Notes: a model not told the origin generated them from the sequence alone. DNA of 64,000 bases from Desulfosporosinus sp. FKB (GCF_002196705.1 NZ_NADJ01000029.1:1-64000); one strand, 5' to 3'; shown: positions 24,796 through 33,980, numbered from the stretch's first letter. A program made the numbers and translations.

Positions 24796-26007
24796 ATGTC
24801 AGTTGATTTATCAGTGGATTATTGCGGATTTCAACTTGAAAACCCCTTTGTTTTGGCTCCTTCTCCAAGCACAGATCAAGTCGATCAGTTAATTAAGGCT
24901 TTTGAAGCAGGTTGGGCAGGCGCTGTTTTAAAGACTATCAGTATTGACTCCAGTGTAGTTAGGCGTGTCTTTCCCTTAGTCATGAAGGTGGAACATCTTA
25001 AAGGTTTTATGGGCCTCCAGAATATTGACTTAATATCAGAACATTCCGTTGAACAGATTGAACAAACTATTCGTTATTTAAAAAAACGCTTTCCGTTTAA
25101 GGCTGTAATTCCAAGCATTATTGCCAACAATAAGGGCGACTGGCAAATGCTGGCTCACCGTATGGCGGCGGCGGGAGCGGACTTATTGGAATGCAGTATT
25201 TCCTTTCCCCATGGCGCCGATTGGGGACTAGGTTCGAAAATTCAAGAGCCAGCCAGTACGGAAGAAATCGCAGGTTGGGTTAAGGAAGCGGCGGGGAAGG
25301 TCCCTGTTGTTGTCAAGTTATCGGCGCAAGATTCAGATATTATTGCTACTGCAGCAGCTGTCGAACGCAGCGGAGCAGAGGGTGTTTGTGCCTTAAATAC
25401 CCTGAAAAGCATTACTGGAGTGGATTTAGATACCCTGATTCCCACCCCAAATATCGCTGGGCTTTCTACATACGGAGGACTTTCCGGACCGGCCCTAAAG
25501 CCCATTGCCTTAAGATGTACTGCGGAAATTGCGCAGAAGTTAAATCTCGACATTGCAGCGAGCGGTGGAATTACCACCTGGCAGGATGGTACAGAATTTC
25601 TTCTGCTGGGAGCAAGTTCTTTACAGCTCTGTACGGCGGTTTTACGCTTTGGCGTCGGAATTATTCATGAATTAATTATAGGATTGCAAGGGTGGATGGA
25701 GGAAAAGTCCTTTCAGAGTCTAACAGATGTTATTGGGCGTTCTCTGCCGTATCTTGTGGGACACTCTCATCTTCCGAGAGGGATACAAGTAGTTTCTCAT
25801 ATTAATGCGGACCGTTGCAATCGGTGTGGTGATTGTTATTACGTCTGCCGAACCGGGGGGCATGATGCTGTTTTTTGGACAGAGGGGTTGCCGGAGGTTG
25901 ACATAAGGCGATGTATTGGCTGCGGGCTATGTCAAGCAATGTGCTCGAGTCAGGCGATTTCGCTGACCAGGTTAATAGGAGAGCGTTCGTCTCCCCAGAT
26001 AGGATAG
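24796..26007 (+). CDS. PreA-like dihydropyrimidine dehydrogenase/dihydroorotate dehydrogenase flavoprotein, 403 aa
   Basis: An FMN-binding TIM barrel of the dihydroorotate/dihydropyrimidine dehydrogenase family: the start reads VDYCGFQLENPFVLAPS, and the barrel contains PVVVKLSAQDSDI, GLSTYGGLSGPALKPIA and IAASGGITTWQD. Two [4Fe-4S] ferredoxin motifs follow at the end (CNRCGDCYYVC and CIGCGLCQAMCSSQ), typical of PreA. It probably reduces or oxidises a pyrimidine or ring-opened purine intermediate using ferredoxin or NAD(P)H. A PreT partner is absent nearby; YgfK carries a similar flavin/NAD unit and could partner it (inference). Confidence 0.85.
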   Translation: MSVDLSVDYCGFQLENPFVLAPSPSTDQVDQLIKAFEAGWAGAVLKTISIDSSVVRRVFPLVMKVEHLKGFMGLQNIDLISEHSVEQIEQTIRYLKKRFPFKAVIPSIIANNKGDWQMLAHRMAAAGADLLECSISFPHGADWGLGSKIQEPASTEEIAGWVKEAAGKVPVVVKLSAQDSDIIATAAAVERSGAEGVCALNTLKSITGVDLDTLIPTPNIAGLSTYGGLSGPALKPIALRCTAEIAQKLNLDIAASGGITTWQDGTEFLLLGASSLQLCTAVLRFGVGIIHELIIGLQGWMEEKSFQSLTDVIGRSLPYLVGHSHLPRGIQVVSHINADRCNRCGDCYYVCRTGGHDAVFWTEGLPEVDIRRCIGCGLCQAMCSSQAISLTRLIGERSSPQIG

Positions 26008-26063
26008 ATAAATCTAATTAATCATATCTAAAGTGAACTATTAAAGGGAGGATGAGTTAAGTA

Positions 26064-27392
26064 ATGCTTATAATCGGGAATGGGATGGTATTAACCTTAG
26101 GTAAGAGCAACCAGGTTATTCCTCAAGGCGGAGTGTTAATTCAGGACAGCAAGATTATCGAAGTTGGGTCCTCTCAAGAGCTGCAGACACGTTTTCCTGA
26201 AGCTCGGTTTATTGACGCTCATGGAAAGTTAATTATGCCGGGATTGATTAATACTCATATGCATCTCTATAGTACATTTGCTCGGGGGATGGATGCTAAA
26301 AGCAAACCACCGCGCAATTTCCGCGATATCCTGGAAGGACTTTGGTGGAAACTGGATAAATTGCTGACCATAGAGGATGTTTACTACAGCGCTCTGACTC
26401 CGCTTATTGAGTGTATTAAAACGGGCACAACGACGATTGTTGATCACCATGCCAGCCCAAATGCAGTAACAGGCAGCCTGTCAACTTTAGCTAAGGCTGC
26501 TAAAGAGATAGGAGTACGTGCCGCTTTTTGCTATGAGGTTTCGGACCGTGACGGCGAGTCTATCGCCCAAGAAGGTATTAAGGAGAATGCTGATTTTATT
26601 AAAGCCTGTCAAGGAACTCCCGATGCCATGACTGCCGGATTGTTTGGGCTTCACGCTTCTTTGACCTTATCTGACAAAACGCTGCAGCAGTGCAGTGATG
26701 AAGCGAAACGACTTGGGGCTGGATTTCATGTTCATGTGGCCGAGGGTATCGAAGACGTAAACGATTGTTTGACGAATCACGGGATGAGGGTTGTTGAGCG
26801 CTTTGAGAAATTCGGAATCCTTGGGCCTAAATCTATAGCGGCACATTGTGTCCATGTCAATGATCGGGAAATAGAACTTCTAAAAGCTTCAAAAACTCAA
26901 GTAGTTCATAATCCTGAGTCCAACATGGGAAATGCAGTTGGCGTAACTCCGGTTCTTAAAATGTTGGATAAAGGAGTTAGAGTCGGCTTGGGAACAGATG
27001 GGTATACCTGTGATATGTTTGAAAGCGCAAAAGTAGAAAATGTTCTGCAAAAGCATGCTGCCGCAGATCCCAGTGTGGCCTGGGCAGAAGTTCCTCAAAT
27101 GTTATATGGCAATAATTCCCTAATCGCTACCAATTTATTTGGCGGAACGTTTGGCGAACTGACCCCAGGAGCCTGGGCAGATGTGATTGTTGTTGATTAT
27201 ATCCCCGCAACGCCTTTGAACGAGACGAATTGGAGCGGACATCTTCTTTTCGGTGTTTCCGGTCATCACGTGGAAACAACGGTGATTAACGGAAGAGTGC
27301 GTATGTTGGACAGGGTACTTGTTGCTATTGATGAAGAAGCGATCTGTGCTCGTTCTCGCGAACTGGCCCAAGCAATTTGGAATAGGATTTGA
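26064..27392 (+). CDS. ssnA: SsnA-type amidohydrolase, 442 aa
   Basis: A metal-dependent amidohydrolase: HMHLYSTFARGM supplies the two metal-binding His of the HxH motif, then FHVHVAEG, AAHCVHVND and the final metal Asp in GLGTDGY. The length (442) and sequence layout match SsnA, named in E. coli and required with YgfK, HyuA and YgeXYW for anaerobic purine degradation in recent studies. The reaction is hydrolysis of a C-N bond of a ring intermediate; the exact substrate is not known to me. GGGAGGATG precedes the ATG. The next gene starts 11 bases after the stop. Confidence 0.9.
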   Translation: MLIIGNGMVLTLGKSNQVIPQGGVLIQDSKIIEVGSSQELQTRFPEARFIDAHGKLIMPGLINTHMHLYSTFARGMDAKSKPPRNFRDILEGLWWKLDKLLTIEDVYYSALTPLIECIKTGTTTIVDHHASPNAVTGSLSTLAKAAKEIGVRAAFCYEVSDRDGESIAQEGIKENADFIKACQGTPDAMTAGLFGLHASLTLSDKTLQQCSDEAKRLGAGFHVHVAEGIEDVNDCLTNHGMRVVERFEKFGILGPKSIAAHCVHVNDREIELLKASKTQVVHNPESNMGNAVGVTPVLKMLDKGVRVGLGTDGYTCDMFESAKVENVLQKHAAADPSVAWAEVPQMLYGNNSLIATNLFGGTFGELTPGAWADVIVVDYIPATPLNETNWSGHLLFGVSGHHVETTVINGRVRMLDRVLVAIDEEAICARSRELAQAIWNRI

Positions 27393-27402
27393 GGTGACTG
27401 AG

Positions 27403-28632
27403 ATGGAAAATGTTTTGGGATTGCGCTGTATTCAATGCGGTAAAGAATTAGCACCGGAACCGGGAGTATATACTTGCCCGACCTGTGGTTCGAAAGCTGG
27501 AATTATGGATGTTATCTATGACTATTCAGCGATCAACCGGATGATGTCGCGGGAAAAATTATCGCAATCGAAGGATTACTCAATCTTTCGCTATCTGCCG
27601 TTTCTTCCAATCCGTCCGGAAACTCCCCGGCCTCATCTGAGAGTAGGCTGGAGTCCATTGTATAAACCACCGGGACTTGGCAAGCAGTTAGGTATGAGTA
27701 ATTTGTATATTAAAGATGACGGGCAAAACCCTACAGCGTCTTTAAAGGACCGTGCTTCAATTATTGCCGTTGTTAAAGCCGTGGAGGAAAAGGCCCCAAC
27801 GGTTTCCTGCTCTTCGACGGGAAATGCCGCCTCATCTTTGGCCGGAAGTGCTGCTGCCATGGGACTGAAAAGTGTTATTTTTGTGCCCAGCCGCGCTCCT
27901 CAGGGAAAAGTAGCGCAATTGTTAATTTTTGGTGCTAAGGTTATCAGTGTTCAGGGTTCTTATGAGGACACCTTCAGATTATCTGCAGAAGCTATTGAAC
28001 GTTTTGGCTGGTATAACCGCAATGCTGCCATAAATCCCTATCTTGTTGAAGGCAAAAAAACAGTGGCTCTGGAAATCGCCGAGCAGTTTCACTGGGAGGT
28101 ACCTGATTGGGTTGTGCTTTCTGTCGGTGACGGATGTACGATTGCCGGAGTTTGGAAGGGCTTTAAAGATCTCTATCAAGCCGGCTGGATTGAGCGTTTG
28201 CCTAAGATTGTCGGGGTTCAATCCACGGGATGCTGCCCTCTCGTCGATGCCTTCTTAGAAAATCGCCCTTGGCATCCGGCGGAGGAAAACACGTTAGCAG
28301 ACAGTATCGCTGTAGGTGTGCCCCGTAATCCGGACAAGGCTTTGCGTGCTGTGCGCGAATCCGGGGGAACGATGATCGCGGTGCCCGATGAGGAAATACT
28401 GGAAGCCATGCGAGAGCTGGGAAGAACCAGCGGGATTTTCGGCGAACCGGCAGGGGTAACTGGAATGGCAGGACTTAAGGCTTTAGTTAAAAAAGGGGTC
28501 ATAGGGGCCGATGAAAAGGTTGTGGCTATAGTGACAGGTAATGGTCTTAAAGATGTCAAAAATGCCATTGCTGCAGTGGGTGAACCTATAAAAGTAGAGC
28601 CTTCCCTGGACGAATTGATGGGGAAATTGTAG
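27403..28632 (+). CDS. Threonine-synthase-like PLP enzyme, 409 aa
   Basis: Fold-type II PLP enzyme. An N-terminal zinc-ribbon-like segment, CIQCGKELAPEPGVYTCPTC, starts the protein, then DDGQNPTASLKDRASII with the PLP lysine, SSTGNAASSLAGSAAAMG for phosphate binding, and VSVGDG. These match threonine synthase, which turns phosphohomoserine into threonine. The neighbourhood (purine degradation) argues that it may instead act on another beta- or gamma-leaving-group amino acid; this is inference. ATG 27403 follows GAGGTGACTGAG. It shares the operon with ssnA. Confidence 0.82.
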   Translation: MENVLGLRCIQCGKELAPEPGVYTCPTCGSKAGIMDVIYDYSAINRMMSREKLSQSKDYSIFRYLPFLPIRPETPRPHLRVGWSPLYKPPGLGKQLGMSNLYIKDDGQNPTASLKDRASIIAVVKAVEEKAPTVSCSSTGNAASSLAGSAAAMGLKSVIFVPSRAPQGKVAQLLIFGAKVISVQGSYEDTFRLSAEAIERFGWYNRNAAINPYLVEGKKTVALEIAEQFHWEVPDWVVLSVGDGCTIAGVWKGFKDLYQAGWIERLPKIVGVQSTGCCPLVDAFLENRPWHPAEENTLADSIAVGVPRNPDKALRAVRESGGTMIAVPDEEILEAMRELGRTSGIFGEPAGVTGMAGLKALVKKGVIGADEKVVAIVTGNGLKDVKNAIAAVGEPIKVEPSLDELMGKL

Positions 28633-28798
28633 GCCCCCACTTCTATAAGTGGGGGTGGGTCCTTCGTTGACTTCAGGTGGGGTAGAGTCCTCCTTCGCCG
28701 CTAAGTATTTCTATTGGGAAAGGCGGCTCGGCAATAATGTCCACTGGATATTATTGTATCTGAAGCCCCGATGTTCAGCTTTAGCCGAACGAGTTCAC
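28633..28798 (+). mobile_element. IS200/IS605-like remnant with omega-RNA-type right end
   Basis: Immediately after the stop comes a hairpin, CCCCCACTT-CTAT-AAGTGGGGG (28634-28655), typical of an IS200/IS605 left end. About 110 bases later come TGAAGCCCCGATG, a hairpin GTTC-A-GC-TTTA-GC-C-GAAC, and GAGTTCAC at 28791-28798, the form of TnpB omega-RNA/right-end sequences. No tnpA or tnpB is present, so it would be a non-autonomous copy (about 166 bases). The next PLP gene has its own AAGGAGG 10-15 bases past the element. Confidence 0.55.
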
Positions 28799-28823
28799 TC
28801 GTTACCATAAAGGAGGAAAGACT

Positions 28824-30305
28824 ATGAAAAACTTAATTGATTTAACGATTAATGAAGAGCAGCTCGCAAAAACGGCCCAGAGTGTTAAAGAACGAAATAT
28901 TTTGATTCCAACGCTGGCTCAAATGAAAGATCCCAATAAAGTTCCTGTGAAAGTGAAAGAAAAATTGAAAAAGACCGGTTTATGGGATGTTGATCCCATT
29001 AACCTGTTTCGAATTTCCTGGAAAAATGAGCCGGTTAAAGAAGGCGGGCTTTATAATTCTTTGCCGAACTATCTTGAAATCCCCTCTGCCATTTCCGGCG
29101 TTAAAGCAAGGATTATTGCCATGGCAGGCAAGTATTTTCCAACAGGTGCCCATAAGGTTGGGGCAAGCTTTGCCTGTTTAGTTCCGCGCTTGGTAACCGG
29201 TCAATTTGATCCCAAATATCATGAGGCTGTCTGGCCCTCAACAGGCAATTATTGCCGCGGCGGCGCTTACAATTCGGCCTTGCTGGGCTGTAAATCAATT
29301 GCCATTTTGCCTGAGAACATGAGTAAAGAGCGTTTTGAATGGCTGAAAACAGTGGCCGGTGAAATTATTGCCACTCCCGGTTGTGAAAGCAATGTTAAGG
29401 AAATTTATGATAAAACTTGGGAGTTGAAAAGAACCCGTGATAACGTCGTGATTTTCAATCAGTTTGGGGAACTAGGCAATCATCTCTGGCACTATGAAGT
29501 AACCGGCAATGCCATGCAGGAGATCATCAAAGCCGAGGCCGGTCCTAAGGGAAGACTTGCCGGAGTATGTTTAACCTCTGGGTCAGCAGGTACTTTGGGT
29601 TGCGGTGATTACTTGAAAGACCAATATCCCAAAGCCAAATTAGCCGTCGGGGAAGCTTTGCAATGTCCCACCTTGTTAAATAATGGTTTTGGTGATCATA
29701 GAATTGAAGGGATCGGTGACAAACATATTCCTTGGATCCATAATGTTAAGAACACAGATATGGTGATTGCCATTGATGATAATGATAGTTTGGGAATGTT
29801 CCGGCTCCTTAGCGAACCTGCAGGGCAAACCTATTTGAAAGAGCAAGGTGTCGCCGATGATGTTATAGCAAAACTTCCATGGGTCGGAATTTCCGGAGCG
29901 GCTAATATTTTATCGGCAATTAAATTCGCAAAGTACTATGAACTGACAGAGGACGATATTGTCATGACCGTCCTTACCGATTCGGCTGAAATGTATCAAT
30001 CCCGCTTAAAAGAGATGGAAGACGAAAGAGGTCAAGAATATAGCCTGATTCATGCTGCCATCGATCATAACCGCAATGTCTTAGGTGTCAGAACAGACAG
30101 CATGGAGGAATTAACCTACCAAAGCAAAAAACGCATTCACAATCTGAAGTATTACACCTGGATTGAACAACAAATGTATGATTTAGACGAACTAAATGCC
30201 CAATGGTACGATTATGACAATTACTGGGGCCGACTCCATCAGATGGGACCAGAATTAGACAAACTTATTGAACAGTTTAATGCCAGAACCGGCCTGGCAG
30301 AATAA
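28824..30305 (+). CDS. Fold-type II PLP-dependent lyase/synthase-like protein, 493 aa
   Basis: The family of PLP-dependent beta-subunit-like proteins often annotated as cysteine-synthase-like. The PLP lysine lies in KYFPTGAHKVGASFACLVPR, and the phosphate-binding loop is LTSGSAGTLGCGDY. A substrate-binding STGNYCRGGAYN segment precedes it. It is longer than cysteine synthase or threonine synthase, and its reaction is unknown; homologs recur in ygeX/ygfK-type purine clusters of Clostridia. Possible roles include elimination from a diaminopropionate- or serine-like product of ring opening. AAGGAGG precedes the ATG. A REP-type repeat follows and can terminate the transcript. Confidence 0.8.
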   Translation: MKNLIDLTINEEQLAKTAQSVKERNILIPTLAQMKDPNKVPVKVKEKLKKTGLWDVDPINLFRISWKNEPVKEGGLYNSLPNYLEIPSAISGVKARIIAMAGKYFPTGAHKVGASFACLVPRLVTGQFDPKYHEAVWPSTGNYCRGGAYNSALLGCKSIAILPENMSKERFEWLKTVAGEIIATPGCESNVKEIYDKTWELKRTRDNVVIFNQFGELGNHLWHYEVTGNAMQEIIKAEAGPKGRLAGVCLTSGSAGTLGCGDYLKDQYPKAKLAVGEALQCPTLLNNGFGDHRIEGIGDKHIPWIHNVKNTDMVIAIDDNDSLGMFRLLSEPAGQTYLKEQGVADDVIAKLPWVGISGAANILSAIKFAKYYELTEDDIVMTVLTDSAEMYQSRLKEMEDERGQEYSLIHAAIDHNRNVLGVRTDSMEELTYQSKKRIHNLKYYTWIEQQMYDLDELNAQWYDYDNYWGRLHQMGPELDKLIEQFNARTGLAE

Positions 30306-30308
30306 TTC

Positions 30309-30362
30309 AAAAGCGTGTCGAGCGAGCGTGTCGGGGGACGGTCCTTCTAACACGCTTTTTTA
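30309..30362 (+). repeat. REP repeat acting as terminator
   Basis: AAAAGCGTGT (30309-30318) pairs with ACACGCTTTT (about 30349-30358), with a T-rich tail, and the core GGGGGACGGTCCTT is the reverse complement of the REP core beside the RAYT gene at 36 kb. So the REP doubles as a terminator for the PLP gene. Confidence 0.7.
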
Positions 30363-30541
30363 ACACGTTTGCAAAACGGTTTTTCATATGTTTTTTGGGA
30401 GACGTAAATTTTCATATTATAGTTTTGGTGATATTATCGAGAAGATATTTATCACCAATTTTTTTTAAAAAAGAATGGAACTTTTTAAACGATAAAAGCA
30501 TCTTTAGAGTGAACTCAGGACGAAGGGAGAGAAATAAGGTT

Positions 30542-32323
30542 TTGGATCAGGTCTCGGAATTTGTTAGGGATGTACAAAACGGCAATAAAGAAGCGTGGGA
30601 GTCTCTTTTGCGAAATGTTTATCCGTCAGCTCTAAGTCAAGCAAAGATGCTGCTTCGTGATCAGGATCTTGCGGAAGACGCTTTGCAAAATGCTCTGATT
30701 AAAGTTTTTAAATTTCTCCCGACGTTAGAGACACCGGAAGCTTTCAAGGCATGGTTCCGCAGAGTTCTGATGAATGAGGTGTATTTAATTCTCAGAATCA
30801 GGCAGAAAGAAACGGAAGGCTTAAATGCCGAGCTTCTAGTTGATCAATGCGCTGCCCCTGATGAACGCGTAACGTTGAAAGTTGAAATTTTTCGTGTTCT
30901 TCAGATGTTACCTTTTGAACAACAACAAGTTTTCATCGAGGTAGATGTGTGGGGCAAATCTCTTAATGATACGGCAAAAGAATATGGATTGCCATTGGGA
31001 ACGGTTAAATCCCGTCTATTTCGGGCAAGAGAACGTTTGCGCAGGGAGTTGCAGGATTGGTTAGGAGCAGAAACGGTCAAGAACCGCTGCAGGTTGGCTG
31101 ATAATGATGACGAGGGGAGTTGGATTGTGGTGAGTAAAGAACAAAATAATTGGCCCACAAGGGATCAATTTTACGACTATTTGGAAGGTACAATGCCCTC
31201 AGAAGAAAGGGCGGATTTTGAAAAACAATGGTCAAATAATTCTGAGTGGTCAATGGAGTTATCCAGGCATAAAAACTTTTTAACGTTGCTTCATTCCCTA
31301 ACAGGACGACTTACTCTTTCATCCCAAGAGATTGCGGAGAAAGCTCGGAAACTAAATGATCAGATCCAAGATTATGAAATGGTGCAAGAACACACTTATT
31401 TTAAAGAAACAGGACCTAGCACGATTTCTAATCATGTTTGGTTTAAGCGACCTGGACAACTTCGAATCGAGTCTTCTAATCCAAAGGTTGATAAAACGAT
31501 CACGACCGTTCGCGGGCAGGAAATGTTATGTTGGACAAAATCGAGTCAAAAAGCTAGAAGGTTAAAGTTTAATCAAGAGATAAGTAAGCAGATGGGCCCA
31601 AATTATCTTGATGCTCTGAAGAAATTGGCCGCTGATAAAAACTGCAAAGTATTAGGAACGGATTATGTCGAAGGCCGTCCTGCCTTGCACATTCAATTTA
31701 TGGAAAAAGCAGATAATATGAAGGACATGAATACTCATGTATGGCTGGATAAGGTTTCCTGGATGCTCTTAGTAACAGAACGTTATAATTCAGAAGGAAA
31801 GCTTATACTCAGAACCCTTGCCAGAGAATTGAAACTAAATCAGGGTATTCCCGACTCTTTTTTTGAATTAGAGATCCCTGAAGGGGTTAAGATTGAGGAA
31901 GAAGAGAGCGAAGAGATTCATCCATTCAGAGAGATTTCTCTTGAAGAAGCAAGCCGGCGTTTGTCATGCCCGATGTATTATTTTCAAACCAAAAATCTTA
32001 GCGTCAAACACCAATGGGTTCATTTTTCTGATAAGCAAGAAGTGTTGGTGAGCCTTTACAAGAAGAAAGGAGAACCAATAGCCTATTTAACACTTACACA
32101 AGGAAAAACTCCTCAAACGAACAATCCTTCTCAAGAATCTGGTGAGGTTATGTATTTTATGTTTGAAGGAAGTGAAGTTAAAGGAGTATTTCGCGAGTTT
32201 GATTTTGGCTCGGTTATGAACATGATTACTTGGGTATATCAAGGACAGTATTTTTCTGTAGCATGTACTGGGAGTAAAGAAGAGTTAATGGATAATATCA
32301 AAGAACTTCATTGTACTAATTGA
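30542..32323 (+). CDS. ECF sigma factor fused to LolA/DUF4367-like region, 593 aa
   Basis: Residues 1-180 are an ECF sigma-70 factor: region 2 contains LLRDQDLAEDALQNALIKVF, and region 4 contains LPLGTVKSRLFRARERL. Residues from about 200 hold an anti-sigma-like N-terminus (RDQFYDYLEGTMPSEERADF) without Cys/His zinc ligands, then a LolA/outer-membrane-lipoprotein-carrier-like beta fold (about 280-440), then a DUF4367-like end (GQYFSVACTGSKEELMDNI). There is no membrane segment. An internal GTG at 31127/31130 with GAGGGGAG upstream suggests a former two-gene sigma/anti-sigma pair, now fused or translated twice. I used TTG 30542 as the start. Confidence 0.78.
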   Translation: MDQVSEFVRDVQNGNKEAWESLLRNVYPSALSQAKMLLRDQDLAEDALQNALIKVFKFLPTLETPEAFKAWFRRVLMNEVYLILRIRQKETEGLNAELLVDQCAAPDERVTLKVEIFRVLQMLPFEQQQVFIEVDVWGKSLNDTAKEYGLPLGTVKSRLFRARERLRRELQDWLGAETVKNRCRLADNDDEGSWIVVSKEQNNWPTRDQFYDYLEGTMPSEERADFEKQWSNNSEWSMELSRHKNFLTLLHSLTGRLTLSSQEIAEKARKLNDQIQDYEMVQEHTYFKETGPSTISNHVWFKRPGQLRIESSNPKVDKTITTVRGQEMLCWTKSSQKARRLKFNQEISKQMGPNYLDALKKLAADKNCKVLGTDYVEGRPALHIQFMEKADNMKDMNTHVWLDKVSWMLLVTERYNSEGKLILRTLARELKLNQGIPDSFFELEIPEGVKIEEEESEEIHPFREISLEEASRRLSCPMYYFQTKNLSVKHQWVHFSDKQEVLVSLYKKKGEPIAYLTLTQGKTPQTNNPSQESGEVMYFMFEGSEVKGVFREFDFGSVMNMITWVYQGQYFSVACTGSKEELMDNIKELHCTN

Positions 32324-32427
32324 GAACATTTTCTTGTGAAGAATTGCTTTCAAATCCCTGAATTGAGTTCAAAAGACAGCTAATTAGGGGAACGTTGCAT
32401 AATAACATCTATCTGTTTTTATAAATG

Positions 32428-32478
32428 AAATCCTGCATAGGTGGAGGATTAAACCACTATTTATGCAGGATTTTATTT
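32428..32478 (+). terminator. Terminator-like hairpin after the sigma-fusion gene
   Basis: TCCTGCATA (32431-32439) pairs with TATGCAGGA (32462-32470), with a nested GTGG/CCAC pair, followed by TTTTATTT. It is the likely terminator of the 30542 transcript; the 32324-32595 gap holds nothing else clear. Confidence 0.65.
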
Positions 32479-32595
32479 AGACTCTGTCACAACAGATAGT
32501 TGAAATCTAGCGTTTTTTTAGCAGAGCATTTTAATCGCGCTGCTAAGCTAATTTATGAAGCAAGGCCAAGACTGTTTAGTGTCAATGCGTTGACC

Positions 32596-33012
32596 TTACT
32601 TCCAAGAAATATCAGTTGAACCAGAGGGCTTTATAGCTATTAACTTAGTAGTATTACTATCCTTTACAATCTCTTCGATCTGTAACTGATATGGTTTGAG
32701 CAGTTTATTCGGGTCAGGTTCAGAAGTAAATGAAGCAGAGTCTTTAAGGTAAGACTGAATAGCTTGTTGCAAATCTCCATTGGCTATTTTCTGATGGTCT
32801 ATGGCAAGTCCGATTTTAAATAGTTTTTTTTCAGGGTCACTTGAGAAGCCAACATGTGTAATTTCAGGCTGCTTATAGAGCTGGTTAACGTTTTTTGCTA
32901 ATCCATCAGCGATAGAAGTAAACGATACGTTGGTTTTACTATTGCTACAACCAGAAAGTGCCACCAGACTGAGTAAGCTGAACAAGAGAATTGGCAGTAA
33001 ATGTCTCTTCAT
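32596..33012 (-). CDS. Small lipoprotein, 138 aa
   Basis: A signal peptide with a Lys/Arg start (MKRHLLPILLFSLL) is followed by the lipobox LSGC near residue 21, so it is anchored on the outer face of the membrane. The mature part (about 115 residues) is mixed alpha/beta with no recognised domain. On the minus strand AGGGGG lies about 8 bases before the ATG. It lies just downstream of a broken IS1595 transposase and could be a passenger gene, but this is not shown. Confidence 0.72.
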   Translation of the reverse strand: MKRHLLPILLFSLLSLVALSGCSNSKTNVSFTSIADGLAKNVNQLYKQPEITHVGFSSDPEKKLFKIGLAIDHQKIANGDLQQAIQSYLKDSASFTSEPDPNKLLKPYQLQIEEIVKDSNTTKLIAIKPSGSTDISWK

Positions 33013-33075
33013 TTAATTACCCCCTCACAAAATTAAAACAAATTCACATTATCTAACTAATGCGACTTAAGCCAA

Positions 33076-33937
33076 TCAGCTAAGCAAAGGAATGATTGGC
33101 CTACTTGATAAACTTCGGCACTTAACAGACGCATTCGCGGTAATCGCAGCCCTTAAAATCGAGTCTATTTTGTGTTGTGTAGAGCCTTTTTTTACAGTGA
33201 GCCAACTATTCCACAATAGGTAGTTATTTAGATACTTCGATGTAACGCCGTTAAAAGCCCGAATAAAGCGCTTTAGGCTACTATGGAATGCGTTTATATG
33301 CTGTATGTTATAGATACCCTTCTTTGATTTGCCTGATTTTAACTGCACGAGATTTAGATTCGAATCTAACGTATGAGTTCATTTTATCGGTGCAAAGCGT
33401 AGCCTCTTCGCTAATTTTACCGTCGTATAGAAGGTGCAAATCTTTAGTTTTAACTCTCCCTAATGTAGCGATCTTACTCACAGCATGACTAGATCGATCT
33501 ATGGCGCAGGGTACACAAACTTGTTTTTTTGATAACCCCCTGGTATGTATCGATTTACCGCGCTTATGGGCTGCTCGTGGCAGCATAAAGGGGCCTTTTT
33601 TATGGTTCCCCCTTGTATGATATGTATGATATAGGGAAGAATGTTTCGTCAGCTTCAACGTAATAGAGTTGGTATTTGCAACGAATGTTCTTCCGCAATC
33701 TTTGCAGATATACCTCTGTTTACCATCTTTTCTGTGACCATTCCTAGATATATGATCGATACACCCACAGAGATGGCATATAAGGCCTCTCGAAAAACGG
33801 CTTTCAGTGAGTAGTTGCTCCAATTTGCTCGCTTTTGATGAATCATCTGTTAAAACTGTCATTAACCGGCTTTGCTCAGTCGGTGAAAGACCTTGTATTA
33901 AACTTAAAATTTCTTCAACAGTCACTATATGGCCCAT
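33076..33937 (-). pseudogene. Broken IS1595-family transposase
   Basis: An N-terminal zinc ribbon (CHLCGCIDHISRNGHRKDGK then YICKDCGRTF) is followed by an abrupt jump from NSITLKLTKHSS to GNHKKGPFMLPRAAHKRGKS. The helix-turn-helix and first catalytic Asp normally found between them are missing, so there is an internal deletion. The second Asp segments are present (AIDRSSH, CTDKMNSYV). The frame then changes near 33310-33348, and the C-terminus reads IQHINAFHSSLKRFIRAFNG and KYLNNYLLW in another frame. The element is inactive. The start used is the ATG at 33937. Confidence 0.8.
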
Positions 33938-33939
33938 CA

Positions 33940-33980
33940 CTTCCAGTTTATGTATTTTATTATACCACATAAACTGGAAG
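33940..33980. repeat. Perfect inverted repeat over the IS1595 promoter
   Basis: CTTCCAGTTTATG (33940-33952) and CATAAACTGGAAG (33968-33980) form a perfect 13-bp inverted repeat just before the transposase start, with a TATAAT-like -10 between the arms on the minus strand. It is a candidate operator for self-repression. Confidence 0.6.
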
